A DNA stretch of 64,000 bases from Leptodactylus fallax (GCA_947044405.1 CAMRHE010000054.1:2108001-2172000); one strand, 5' to 3'. Positions 51,571-63,344 are shown, numbered from the stretch's first letter. The notes: generated by a model not told the origin, from the sequence alone. Numbers and translations are program-made.

Positions 51571-52510
51571 GGAGCTTGGCACACACCCTGCCTTTGAGGA
51601 GGACTTGGTTTATCCCGGCCAATCCCTGGCTGGGGCTAAGGGGATGAGACTGAAAGTCTCAAGAAGTTGAGTCTGGTTGAGGGTCATTGACCTACTGTTG
51701 ACAACACAGCTACTACTACTCCCATCTCTGGTTCCTTCCTGGTAGTTGTATCCAGCATCCTCAAAGTATCTTCAGAACTTGATTGTTCAAAGCCTCTCAA
51801 GGGCAGTCAGTGCCTTTAGTCTCTTGGTTTTGGATGTCCTAGGTGCTTCAGTTGAGTTTGCAGTCACTCTTATAACCCTTTGAAAGCAAGTTGTTGATCA
51901 GGTGACTTAGTGACTTCTTACTTCAGTATGGATTAGGACATATAACTACCTACTGTCCAGTAGCTTTTAGGTCTCATAGCTACCATTTACTTAGTTATTG
52001 CTTTCTACTTACTAACTAGCGCCTTGTATGGTAACATCTGCTGCTTCCATGGTGCTGCTAATACATCCACTTCTTCTGTCTCACACTTTTAAAAAATATT
52101 GTGTCAGCTAGTATACCGATCAGAGCGAAATGCAGTATATGGCAATAAAGGGACATTTTTTTTGACTGGCAGGTACTATAGCAGTTACTTTGACTGTTTC
52201 ATTCTAAACCTTTCTCCATCTTGCTCAAAAGTACCTATCCTTCTTTTTCTGTTCTATACAGTCAGCACTGCATAGATATTGCATAACATGTTATTATCAG
52301 GCAGAAGCAATCCATGACCGATCTCTTTTAGGGTGGAATAGCTTACTGTCAGACGGATGTAATGGAGCATTTGCATATATCTAGTAATCTATCTCTATGA
52401 ACATACATAGACGTACAATACATGTTGCTTATATAACTGAGCCTATTAAATGGTCACTAACTTTTCAGACAACTTATTATTCACAGCACCTTAATTTGGA
52501 GACACTGTTA
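51571..52510. other. No gene seen; unclassified sequence
   Basis: No recognisable coding motif or repeat boundary is present. Confidence 0.4.
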
Positions 52511-52917
52511 CATTAAAACTTAGTAGTATAATGTTGTACCGTGTTAGCCATTGAAAGTAGTGGAAGAGTGAAGAAATCAGGCGATACCTTTTAGAGGCTA
52601 ACTGAGTATATTTATAAGTAAGCTTTCAGGAGTACTCGCTCCCTTCATCAGACATGGTGTGATACAAGAACTGAAAATTCACAGATTTTTATACACATGG
52701 TTTTCAAAGCATTTTGGATTCTTTAAAAAAAATGCAATCTAAGTAGAGAAGTTATTTACAACAGGTCAAAAAAACAGTCTGGAAACTTGTGGTGCGTGAC
52801 GGAGGGATCAGTAATTCTTGCTGTTATCTGTTTGCTATCAGGAGGTGATTTGTGTCCCTCACAGGTCATACATAGTGTGATTTGAAGCTGGCATGAATAT
52901 TGAGTTCAGTTCATGGT

Positions 52918-53886
52918 TCATGCATAGTGTGACATGAAGCTGGCATGAATATTAAGTCCAAATTGCAGAGTTTGAAATTTTTGCATAAATTTATACTCCC
53001 ATTCTTTTCTTTTCTCCTGTGTCTTAAAATGTCCCATTAAAACCACAACCCGCAAATCTTCAATAGAGTGGTTTTCTCCGGAGAAATGTGCGGCCACTGG
53101 GAGATCGGTTCTGCTGTTATTAATGGTGGATCTGTGTGAGTTCATTCGTTGACTGAGTCTCTGCCCTGTTTCCCCCACATAGAGGCCTGTGGTGGGACAT
53201 TGCACACACATTATGAGGTACACCACATTGGAAGACCTGCAGGAAAATGTCCCCCTAATTCTGTGCACCTGTTGTGACTGTGGGATAGGTACACTGTCAG
53301 CGGTGTGGATGTGCTTGCAGGTCATGCACCTTTTATGTAGGCAAGGTGAGGTGCCATTTTCAGTTGGGGCCTTCAGGGCACTCTGGACGATAATACACCT
53401 CAGGTTTGGTGGTTGTCGAAAGGAAAGGAGAGGGGGGACTGGAAATATGTCCTTGAGCCTGTTGTCCCTATGTAGCACAGGTTGGAGCTCCTTGGCAATC
53501 CTTCGTAGGATCTCCAGCTGTGGGTTGTAGGTGACTACTAGGGGCACTCGGGCATCTTTCTGGGTCTCTCTATATGTGAGCAGACTGTCTCTGTTAATGG
53601 CTGCCGCTTTGTTCAATTGGTTGTCTGTTACTTTTGGTTTGTATCCCAGTCTGAGAAATTTCATCCTCAGATCCAGGAGGTGCTTGTCCAGGTCTGTTTT
53701 GTCGGAGCAAATACGATTGTATCGTATAGCCTGGCTGTAGATTATAGATTGTCTTGTGTGCTTGGGGTGGAAGCTGTCGTTTCTCAGGTAGGCCGTTCTG
53801 TCTGTGGGTTTGTGGTATATCGATGTGAGTAGCCGGTGGTCTTTAATGTATATTGTGGTATCCAGAAAGTGAATTTCACTCCCTGA
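52918..53886 (-). pseudogene. Penelope-like protein: RT end and GIY-YIG endonuclease, 5'-truncated
   Basis: The minus-strand frame is open from the arm boundary (53886) to the stop at 52918. Upstream of the first ATG (53664) it reads SEIHFLDTTIYIKDHRLL and SIYHKPTDRTAYL, the end of a Penelope-type reverse transcriptase. After the ATG come KFLRLGYKP, FRQPPNLRCIIVQS, a CLHKRCMTCKHI Cys segment, and NVVYLIMCVQCPTTGLYVGETGQRL. The last contains the GIY-YIG signature (VYL...LYVG) followed by the catalytic-type Arg and the SHRSTI segment. The last ~25 codons overlap the left arm. The frame has no stop but lacks the polymerase core because the copy begins at the inverted arm. It cannot act on its own. 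Confidence 0.92.
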
Positions 53887-54229
53887 ATAAATTTATGCAA
53901 AAATTTCAAACTCTGCAATTTGGACTTAATATTCATGCCAGCTTCATGTCACACTATGCATGAACCATGAACTGAACTCAATATTCATGCCAGCTTCAAA
54001 TCACACTATATATGACCTGTGAGGGACACAAATCACCTCCTGATAGCAAACAGATAACAGCAAGAATTACTGATCCCTCCGTCACGCACCACAAGTTTCC
54101 AGACTGTTTTTTTGACCTGTTGTAAATAACTTCTCTACTTAGATTGCATTTTTTTTAAAGAATCCAAAATGCTTTGAAAACCATGTGTATAAAAATCTGT
54201 GAATTTTCAGTTCTTGTATCACACCATGT

Positions 54230-54285
54230 CTGATGAAGGGAGCGAGTACTCCTGAAAGCTTACTTATAAATATACTCAGTTAGCC
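54230..54285 (+). ncRNA. Hammerhead-like ribozyme motif in the right arm
   Basis: CTGATGA (54230-54236), a short hairpin-capable segment (54237-54253, arms AGG(G)AG / CTCCT) and GAAA (54254-54257) occur in the order of a hammerhead core. About 25 nt later comes 'cagttagcc' as a possible cleavage side. Penelope-like terminal repeats are known to carry minimal hammerhead ribozymes. The inverted left arm has the same motif on the minus strand (core at 52651-52645 and 52627-52624). I could not confidently pair stems I and III by hand. Confidence 0.55.
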
Positions 54286-54333
54286 TCTAAAAGGTATCGC
54301 CTGATTTCTTCACTCTTCCACATTAAAACTTAG

Positions 54334-54919
54334 TCTTTAATAACTAAAATGAACGGCATTATCAGAGCGGTCGCACTAAACCAGCACCATAATTCATTAT
54401 TTTGCTATGTAATTTAACTGCGGTTTTCACTGCTTTTGCATTGTCATCACAACCCCTGATGATTACAAGAGATGAAACGCGTAGGGTTGATTTGATTTGG
54501 CTGATGCAGGTCTAGCGAGCATGGAGTTCAGGATTTAGTATTCCAGCAGCAGTCAAAACAGTTTCTGGGTCTGTTGGTGTGGCACAAGGCCAGTAGCCTC
54601 AGACAGTATGGACTGACATTTATTTGACTGACTGCATCACGCTAGTTTGGAATCTTTTCCTGTATACTCCTGCTGATTTTGATTAGAGAGTTGAGCTTTG
54701 TGTGTCAATGGTACATTCACACCCTGTGTAGCTTATATGTTATTCCGTTCATTATACACTCACATAGGACTCCCTGGAGTTAATATATTTGTTTTCTCGT
54801 CTTGATTATTTGTTTTCTTCATTTTAGTCATTTGTTATTAAAGGCTAAGTTTTAACGTATCAGTGTCTACAAATTAAGGTTCTGTAAATAATTGGTTAGA
54901 GTTTAGGGACTATATCTTC
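54334..54919. other. Possible Penelope-like terminal relic; no gene
   Basis: The segment 'cctgatgattacaagagatgaaacgcgtaggg' (about 54454-54486) has the CTGATGA...GAAACGCG phrase typical of another Penelope-like terminal repeat. Nothing else in the stretch is recognisable. Confidence 0.35.
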
Positions 54920-54923
54920 TTAA

Positions 54924-55262
54924 AGAGGACCTTTCATGTCCTCAGACACATGCGGTTTTATATACCGCTATAAAGCTGACAGCGCACTGTCGGCTTTCCC
55001 GTTATGTGCCCCGGGGCTGGAGATATCGGTGTCGTTAGTTTTCTGCCCATCATCAGAAGGGCGTTCTTGACAGTCTAGCTGAGCTGTGAGGAACGCCCTC
55101 CCTGACTGTACTCGTCCATAGCCCTGTACTGGGAGGGCGTTCCTCATAGCTCAGCATCATCAATGGGCGGTAAGGAATGCCCCCCCACCCCAAATTCAGC
55201 GCACTATCAGCTTTCTGATGGTATATAAAACCGCATGTGCCTGAGGACATGAAAGGTCCTCT
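54924..55262. mobile_element. TTAA-flanked foldback MITE, copy 2 (339 bp)
   Basis: TTAA at 54920-54923 and 55263-55266 flanks AGAGGACCTTTCATGTCCTC and its inverted partner. It is the same family as 48765-49322 with an internal deletion of about 220 bp. Internal 'aaagctgacagcgc', 'ctggagatatcgg' and 'ggaacgccctccctgac' are shared. Confidence 0.9.
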
Positions 55263-55266
55263 TTAA

Positions 55267-58254
55267 TTCTGTGAATACGATTTCAGACAACTTAGTCTCA
55301 TCTCATAGAGCATGTGATTCTGGACCAAAATGTAATGCACTTTAATTAAAAATGTGGCTTCTTCCTGCCTGAAAAACCGCTCTAATGTTCCTGCCACTAG
55401 GTGTCTCCCTTCTACATAATTTGCAGTTCACTCCCTGTTACTAGTAAAAGTGCATCCATAGATACCATCCAAAAGCAAGATATCTATCTTCCCAGTAAGT
55501 GGAGGGGAAGGCTTTGTTGTCATGATGTGAATGGAGAGGGGATGGGTTGATTCTTCACACATCACGTCTGCAAACTGCTTGCTCTGTGCAAAGGACTGAA
55601 CATTCTGCAAGTCTCACGGCTTACAATGTAAGAAAAATCTTCTATATACTTGTATCTGCTTCTGGCTGCTTGTGTGATTACAGATAAGATATTATTCACG
55701 GACAGAAAGCAGTTTTTCCTAACTGCGTTGATTGTATTTCCTCTTTGTTTTAGCTGCATATGCAGTGTCCCAGAACGGGATGTTAACGTTCTGTTTAAAT
55801 CGTCATTATGCCGCCATAATATCTTGTATTTTGTCAGGTGGTAATTTCTCATGTCACCTTTTTTTTTTTTTGTGCTGTATATTGTATTCTACTGTATTAC
55901 TTAGCATACACTGAGGATTGTCTGCAACAGTATAAGGGTTAACTAGCGTTGTACCTTGTCTTAGCTCTGCAAACTCACATGTCTAGTCTCGTGCTGCTTC
56001 AGTCACATGTTTTGCTCTCAGCCTATAGAAGCACATGCTGCTTCTGGGGCAAACCGAGACAAGTCCTTAGTCCAGCCCCTGCCTGCACAGGGAAGGTTGT
56101 TGCAAAGAGAGTCTCAGCCTGGCCTCCAGCCAGTGCACGTGTCTGCCAGCATTGCTCCAAGCTGGTAAGACCCTCACATGGGCTATATACAGCTACCAAT
56201 CCATCTGAACTCCTGCCGGTCCACACCTGGGAGATCATCTAAAAACCTAACCCTGTTCTATTGGCTTAAGCCAGAGGAATAACCTGTTGGATAAAGAAGT
56301 CCTATGCCTGGATCCATGCTTTTTATGGGTTCCCCAGCTGGATCTAACCTAAGCGACTTCCATGTCGTTGAATCAGCGCTTTAGCACCCTGCGATAGGGC
56401 ATTGCTCTAGCACGTACCCTGTAAGTACTCTCTTGCACCACATTGCACAGTATAGCCGAGCTGTGTTATATCTCCCAAGGTAGAGCTAAAGGTGCACAGG
56501 ACCGTGTACACAGTAACTATTACGTACTCAGAATCTGCATACCTGCTATTACAGAGGATATATGGGACTGTGACTGAAGTACTGCACTACTTGTAAGAAG
56601 TGTTAAAGCTGTACTGCCATTTACTACCAAAGAGACTGTGATATATGTACTTTGCCTTACAAGAGGTGTTCTTAGTAAAGTTCTTTAAAACCGTTATTAC
56701 TGGACTCTTTGTCACAGAAGTCATTCCAGCCTGTGCTCTGCAGAAAGGTAACGGCTGAATTGAAAGAGGTCCATGTGTGTCAGGGGAACAGGGTTGTAGA
56801 CCACTCAGGCCAGTGATACAACTGTGACTACTACCCCCATCAGCTCTGCACTACCACCACCATCATGCAGCCCCTTGCTCACAGCACATACCTGCATGTA
56901 TTTTCTCTGTATTTGCAGCTCAGTGTTCCTGGATCTCCTATCGTATGGTCACTTGGGCTTTTCTCAGCTTTTTGTTTGCTATTGTAGATTTACTCCTGGC
57001 ACACATGTAAACAAATTACATGTAAACAAAACAAACCAGTTATGATAGATAGGGTACGGGGCAGACTTCTCCTTTTTGTACATGTCCACAACCTCCTTAT
57101 TTTGCTGTAGCCATAATGGGGATATTAGTAGCAGAAAAACAAATGGGACAAGGCTTATACACAGTGGCATAATTAAAGTCTTGTTGGCCCCGATTTAAAT
57201 TTTGACCGGGTATCCCTCTCCCCTCCCTACAGCGTATTGTTGAAAGTGACTATACTATTATATTTCTGATCACTCTGTAATTCTGTATACTATACTGATT
57301 ACTCTGTACTGATCAGTAGATAAGCATTTCTTCAAATTCAAGTATTTTCTCTTTTCATTTATTAAACACTTATTTTTATTATTTTTATGGCGTGATTATA
57401 GTCATTCTTTGACCATCTTTGAATTAAGCCGTTTGCCTACAGTGTGATGTAAATAGTGAAGGGCCCCCACACAGTATAATATTTTTCCAAGAGCCCCCCA
57501 CAGTATAATACTCCACGTTGGCCTAAACAGTATAATATGCTTCAAAATGGCTGCAACACAGCTTAATGTTCCACAATGGCTTGATAACTTTGTAATCAAC
57601 AATTTATACCGCAGGTGAACAATGGGAGTGCTGCAGCAGGCAATGACTCTTTAGTGCTCACTATCTTGCCGTCCAGATATATATATGTGAAAGCGGGGCG
57701 GTTTTATTACTGACTCCTCTGCCTTTGCTATATTAGACGTCTTACATGACCTCAAGTCCCTGTTATGTACAGCATGTGACTTTACCACAGAGCCGATTTT
57801 TCACTGTTTTGTAGTGATAATTGGACTCACACCTATGAGACTCCTTTATTTTTGGATCTTTGAGTTAATGGAGCAACACCCATTCATTAGGGACGCAAAT
57901 ATATTCAGCATCCTTTACAAATACAACAATCTATGGGAGGAATTCCTTAAATCATAGATGCACTATTGTCATTGTTCTGTCTACATTTATCAGAGGTGCA
58001 ATGTGGATAACTCCACGGCGATCCTAATTACATATAAGGATCAGTGGATCAGATTTCACTCACAATAGGATGACAGCTTGTTTGTGCGTTCAATAACCTA
58101 TATTTTATTACTTATATTTATGCGTACATACGCTTATATGTTGTAGTCTACACCGATATAGGTTTTAAAAAAATAATAAAAGTTATATTTTATTTTGGTG
58201 CTATTTTTTGTGTTTATGTTGCCCATTGAGCACTAGATACAGCCTTGCTTGTTC
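55267..58254. other. No gene seen; possible LTR-like relic around 56300-56800
   Basis: The series 'ttcttagtaaagttctttaaaaccgttattactggactctttgtca' (about 56670-56715) resembles the polyadenylation end of a frog LTR, but no terminal TG...CA pair or target duplication could be fixed. The 57850-58200 part is unclassified. Short frames show no motifs. Confidence 0.3.
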
Positions 58255-58620
58255 CCTTGGCCACCACACAGTATAATATGCTCCACAGTGGTCCCACACA
58301 GTATAATATGTCCCACAATGGCTCCACACAGTACAATGCTCCACAATGGCCCACACAAAGTATAATATGCTCCACAATGGCCCCCACACAGTATAATATG
58401 CTCCACAGTGGCCCCACACAGTATAATATGCTCCCCTCAGTGGCCTCACAAAGTACAATGATCCACAGTGGCCCTATACAGTATAATGCCCCACAGTACC
58501 CCACACAGTGTAATATACTCCCCGCAGTGGCCCTACCCAGAATAATGTTCCACAGTGGTCATACACAGTATATAATGCTCTCAAAAGCCCCCGTTGAGCC
58601 TCTTCAGGCAACCCCCACAA
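58255..58620. repeat. 30-bp minisatellite 1
   Basis: About ten to twelve units of the form 'ccccacacagtataatatgctccacagtgg' (30 bp), varying in the last third. Stray units occur upstream at about 57465-57560. The length is a multiple of three, so open frames appear on both strands (58201-58628); they are not genes. Confidence 0.88.
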
Positions 58621-59638
58621 AAGTTTAATGAGTATTCGTGAGGTTTGTACCTCTGGTTTATTTTGGTGCTATAACTATGCTCTCCTCAGACCCAAGAGTA
58701 TAGCAAGTAGAAGCCCATGGGAGGTGAGGGAAAATAGCACACACTTATACTCACCTTGCCTTACCTCCCCCTAGGCATTCTCACTCCGTCCGGCTCTCTC
58801 TAGCATCCTTTTCGGTCCTCTTCTGCCTGTGACTGAGGTCACACGCCGAAGAGGTCACTGTTGGAGCCTGTAATTGGACCTCAGTGGTCATTTTATCATG
58901 GTACTGTGGGGGCCCTGGCCATCACAAGCTAACTAAGGGCCCTGTACCCCTCTGGGCCCAGTCATAGTCGCACCCCCTGTGACCGTGATCGTTACTCCCC
59001 TACTTATACAGTCATAGAACAGACTGCCCAGCAAGACACTGCATGTATTTTAACTTTTCATAAAAACTCAGGTACCTTTTAATGGCAATCTCCTCATCAT
59101 ACTGTAAAGCCATTGCAGCTTCCAAGGCTCATCTGCATTTGTAAAATTACTAAATGTTCAAGGTAAAATGCCTTGAACACCAGTTTTCTGGCGAGTAAGG
59201 CATAAAAAGACGCAATTTTGCACAAAACAATTCAAGACTTCTTTAACTCTATGTTGCCTTTGCCAGGGGGCATGGCAAGGGCATACTGAGGGCAGGGAGA
59301 AATCTGGCACAAGTGATGTGGGAAATGTACGCTAGGTACGAGCACAGACTAAGTCTCGTTTACAAGGAGGCATGCTCCTCATCATATATGAGGCGCACCC
59401 AGTGGTAAACCTAGCCTCTTTACTGCCTGAGGCGGACTATAGAAAGACGCCCCCCCCCCCAAAAAAAACAAAAAAAAACTGAGTTTCCATGCTACTAGTT
59501 TAACACACTGTTATCGTCGCACAATATACACAATACACAAAGTTATAAAACAGTTTTTAAGAATTCTTCTTCCTGTATTACTTCAGTATCAGATCAACAA
59601 CACTGCATTAACAATGAAAGTAACTTCACACATCTTCT
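58621..59638. repeat. Dispersed GC-rich repeat and unclassified sequence
   Basis: Positions 58640-58990 contain 'acttatactcacctt', 'cactccgtccggctctc' and 'tgggggccctggcc' phrases similar in style to the composite repeats at 27586 and 61465. The rest, including a C/A homopolymer at 59450-59480, shows no gene. Confidence 0.4.
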
Positions 59639-59779
59639 GCTTGGTGGATGGACGAGCCCACATGGCCCCCATTGTGTATAATAGGAGCGCCGCAGATAGC
59701 TGAGTGCTGGACTTCAGGTATCTTTGGCACTCCCATTGAAGTGAATGAGAGCCACGCGGGTTCGTCCATCCACCAAGTG
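59639..59779. repeat. Short inverted pair
   Basis: 'cttggtggatggacgagccc' at 59639-59659 is complemented by 'gggttcgtccatccaccaag' at 59759-59779, with about two mismatches. It may be a remnant of a small foldback element. Confidence 0.6.
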
Positions 59780-60149
59780 ACACACCTATATATATGGCTG
59801 CAGCAAGGCTGGATTCCCACCTAGTGGGGGGAAAAAACCCAATTCTCAGGCTCAGTGGGGGTCTCAGCAGACAGACCCCCATCAATCAGGTATTTATCCT
59901 CTATCATTTAGGTGAATACAGTGCAGTAACATTCTGTGACTTAAAGGTGACGTCTCTGACTAATCCTTCATATTTCCCTTCTCTTCCCTCTGGACCGCCA
60001 TGACCACTTCTTCCAGCTGTGACTTGTCTCTGTAAAGGTTGCAACACAGAAATCTTTGGCTCCTCACTTTTCCAGGCATCCAACCCACATTGTTCTCACC
60101 TACACAAAGCCCCCATTCTGCTGCTACCCCCAATTATATAATATATGAT
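59780..60149. other. No gene seen
   Basis: No recognised feature is present. Confidence 0.4.
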
Positions 60150-60520
60150 ATAACCCCCCATAATGAATAATACCCCCAAGTGCATCTTTATATTAATAAT
60201 GTCCGTGTGTACCCTGTATAAATAGTGCCCCTTATTAATAATACCCCAGGTGTTAACTAATTAAAAGGTTTTCCAGGTCATTAATAAACTAAATCAGTGG
60301 GGTTGAAAAACCCAGGACCCCCACTGACCAGTTGTTTGAAAGGTACCTGTGTAAGCGCCGTGACCGCTTCTCTGTTTACACAGTGTAATTCATCTCATAG
60401 CGGCCATGTAATGTAACTGCAGCCTCGTCCTGTACATGTCTACAGTATGTGACAAGGCTACAATTACATCACACGGTCACTATAAACAGACAGCGTATAA
60501 TATAAACAGGTGCCATAGCC
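60150..60520. repeat. Dispersed repeat, copy of 26866-27223
   Basis: It shares ordered phrases with 26866-27223, ending 'acaattacatcacacggtcactataaacag'. The first copy is interrupted on its left by the TA microsatellite and Tc1 element; here the corresponding point reads 'ttatataatatatgatataacccccca'. Confidence 0.65.
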
Positions 60521-60544
60521 CATGTTTATAGCGCCCCATTTACA

Positions 60545-61235
60545 CACACTATAATGTTCCACAGCAGCCCCTGCACACAGTATTACACAGTGTTATGGCA
60601 CGCAGCGGCCCGTGAACACTGTATTATGCATCTCAGCGGGCCCTGCACACTGTATTATGCCTCTCAGCGGCCCCTGCACACGGTATTATGCTCCATAGTG
60701 GCACCTGCTCACGGTATTATGCCCCGCATTGGCCACTGCACACGGTATTATGTTCCACAGCAACTCCTGCACACAGTTTCATGCCCCATATTGGCCCCTG
60801 CACACGGTATTATGCTCCATATTGGCCCCTGCACACGGTATTATGCTCCATAGTGGCCCCTGCACTGGTATTATGCTCTATAGTGGCCCTTGCACTGGTA
60901 TTATGCTCCATAGTGGCCCCTGCACTGGCATTATCCTCCATAGTGGCCCTTGCACTGGTATTATGCTCCATAGTGGCCCCTGCACTCGGTATTATGCTCC
61001 ATAGTGGCCCCTGCACTGGTATTATCCTCCATAGTGGCCCTTGCACTGGTATTATGCTCACATAGTGGCCCCTGCACTTGTATTATGCTCCATAGTGACC
61101 CCTGCATCCGGTATTATGCTCTATAGTGGCCCCTGCACTTGTATTATGCTCCAGAGTGGCCCCTGCACAGGGTATTATGCTCTACAGTGGTCCCTGCACA
61201 GGGTATTATGCCCCATAGTGGCCGACCCATGAACT
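60545..61235. repeat. 30-bp minisatellite 2
   Basis: About 20 units of the form 'cccctgcactggtattatgctccatagtgg' (30 bp) or 'cccctgcacacggtattatgctccatagtgg' (31-33 bp). The 'tattatgctccatagtggcccc' part aligns with 'tataatatgctccacagtggcccc' of the array at 58255, so the two arrays are related. Open frames of up to 125 codons with a 10-residue period (for example 60688-61065) are by-products. Confidence 0.9.
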
Positions 61236-61238
61236 ATT

Positions 61239-61276
61239 ATTATACTCTGGGGTCTTTTCAGACCCCAGAGTATAAT
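61239..61276. repeat. Perfect 16-bp hairpin
   Basis: ATTATACTCTGGGGTC (61239-61254), loop TTTTCA, then the exact complement (61261-61276). It separates the minisatellite from the composite repeat. Confidence 0.93.
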
Positions 61277-61464
61277 GATTGGAGACCCAGGGGAGAATAC
61301 AAACATAAAAACCAGAGTTACTTACCTATCCTGGACACCGGTGCACTCCTTGCAGCTTTCGGCCCTGTTTAATTGCGCACACACGTCACGTGATCAGGCC
61401 GGCGACGCGACCTGATGACGTCACCAGAGGCCTCAAGCCTGCTCGGAGTTACATCGGATCGCAG

Positions 61465-62060
61465 GAGGTGAGTAACACTGGTTTTTATGTTCCCTCACCA
61501 ACCCTAGGCCTCCGATTATTATACTCCGGGGTCTGAATAGACCCCGGAGTATAATAATAGTAGTATTTGCGGCCCGCGGCCTCACTTATCGATACCCGCG
61601 ACAGCTCACAGCGGCATCCACTTCCCTTTCTGCGACCCATAGCAGAAGGGGAAGCGGGGGCGGCCACGAGCAGACGCGGGGTAGGTAAATAAATAGGCCC
61701 TGACCTGCCGGGGATACTCCAACAGGTTACGGCCTATTTATATATATAAAAAAAAGCTATACTCACCTGCGATGCCTTGATGCAGCCGCCGCCGCCTCCT
61801 CTTCTTGTCCGCGACGTCTGTGTCTCAGCGTAGGCGGCGTGATGACGTCATTGTATCGCCGCCTGCGCTGAGATGCGACGTCTTGTAAACCAGGACAGGC
61901 CCCGCTCAGCTCTGTTTTTTTTTTTTTTTTTTTTAAAGCGGCCTGTCCTGGGCTGGGTTACATTGAATAGTAAAAATGCCGCCCCCCAGACAGTGCCACC
62001 CGAGGCGGCCGCCTCACTTCGCCTCATTAACGGTGCGCCCCTGGGCGCACCCTCCAACGG
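61465..62060. repeat. Composite GC-rich dispersed repeat, copy of 85-410 and 27895-28030
   Basis: Positions 61465-61750 match 85-410. A perfect 20-bp hairpin, ATTATTATACTCCGGGGTCT / GAAT / complement, lies at 61515-61558. Positions 61755-61870 match 27895-28030 ('gctatactcacctgcgat...cgacgtctgtgtctcagcg...gatgacgtcat'). A T-run is at 61917-61934. No gene is supported. Confidence 0.65.
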
Positions 62061-62806
62061 CACCAAGGTTATGAGTATTAGCGTTAGTATCTGCCTAAAT
62101 GACTTCATCCTGCCCAACCTCTACCTTCATTTGTGTCCTTATGACATAAACCTACAAAAGAAATCTTAACAAAAAATAAAAATAAACTAAATAAAACAAA
62201 ATATCATCTCATAAAAGTACGTTGCAAGACTAAATTTTATTTATAATATTCCTTCAGAGCTATTGATTTAAAGCACAACTAGGCCATGTTTAAAATGAAT
62301 GTTCAGAAATAAACTGCCCAGTGCGAAGTATTGACATCTTTCTTGTTAAAATGTATTTCCTTCAGTGAAAAATATCAGTAAGAATTGAGTAAAATTAATG
62401 ATCTGTATAATCACAGTTAACCAATCAAGGAAAAAGTGCGGCTTTCCAAAAACTGCAAGGACTTATAAAATGAATACAATAAATAGCTGATGCTGGTACT
62501 TGCTATACAAGTGCACAATCATTACTACCTTAATGTCACTAATGACATGCTAATATTTGCAGGGAAAAAGTGGAACAATGTGTAACACAACGCAGAAACT
62601 GGGGCAAATAACATTTTACTATACATGATTTTCAAGGTTAAATATCTATTGTATTAACCTGGTAGTTAGCCTAAAATTCCATTTAATTCACATCATTAAC
62701 ATATGCCTTGAATGACTGTGGGGAAAAATATCTATAATTTTACATGAGAATCTGGAAGAACATACAGTATGAGTGAACTTTTATAGTTCATAGTCTCTAC
62801 CTATTG
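62061..62806. other. No gene seen; AT-rich sequence
   Basis: No coding motif, repeat boundary or RNA gene is recognised. Confidence 0.45.
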
Positions 62807-63090
62807 CAGGGGTCAGCAAACCCTGGCATGTTTGCCAAGAGTGGCACCCAAACTATATTCCCCTGGCACAGCAGAGATTGGGTTGTGAGGAAGCAGACAG
62901 CAGTAACACTAGCAAGGTTAAATGCACTGAGAATGTCCAGATGCTAACATGCCAGGGAACCAAAGCAATTAATACACTTACTGGTTCACTTGTTTGTTCC
63001 TGATGGCAATGCTAGTGTCTGGACATTCTCATTGCAGTTAACCCTTGCTAGTGTTACCTCTGCTTGCTTCCTCCCAGTCAGTTAGTTATC
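62807..63090. mobile_element. hAT-like foldback fragment
   Basis: The left end CAGGGGTCAGCAAACCC resembles the CAGGGGT-type terminal repeats common in hAT elements. Inside, 'gaagcagacagcagtaacactagcaaggttaa...gagaatgtccag' (about 62890-62942) is complemented by 'ctggacattctcattgcagttaacccttgctagtgttacctctgcttgcttc' (about 63017-63070). The right terminus was not found, so the limits are approximate. Confidence 0.5.
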
Positions 63091-63344
63091 AGTTAGTGCT
63101 AACTCCACCTCCTAATTGTATACAGCTCCTGCAGGTCGTGGCTTGAGGTATAGGGCCTCGGGTTTATTTATTGGTATGGGTGTTCTGCCAAGTCTTCTGC
63201 TTCTCCCTTTATACTTTATATACTTTACACAGGACTACAGAAGCTGCTGCATCCTCTTCATTCCATACACTTGTGATCGATAAACAGGGTACACTAGTCC
63301 TGTATGGAGAGGTGTGGTGCGGCATTTTACCACACAAAAAAGCA

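Larger units (their letters stand above)
52524..54320 (-). mobile_element. Penelope-like element with inverted terminal arms
   Basis: A 13-bp direct repeat, CATTAAAACTTAG, flanks the insertion (52511-52523 and 54321-54333). The arms at 52561-52994 and 53887-54320 are near-identical and inverted (about 434 bp). The left side has an extra 37 bp (52524-52560) not found on the right, matching the short extension known on one terminal repeat of Penelope-like elements. The unique centre holds a 5'-truncated coding region on the minus strand. Both arms carry a hammerhead-like motif. Confidence 0.92.

Noticed and set aside
56300..56800. Solo LTR
   Set aside because: The polyadenylation-like end is suggestive, but no TG...CA ends or target duplication could be fixed, so it is only noted in the gap description.
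58201..58628. Open frames on both strands across the minisatellite
   Set aside because: A 30-bp unit without stops gives them automatically. The peptide is a 10-residue repeat with no known domain.
60554..61232. Open frames of 63-125 codons in the second minisatellite
   Set aside because: Same reason: the period is a multiple of three and the peptides are simple repeats.
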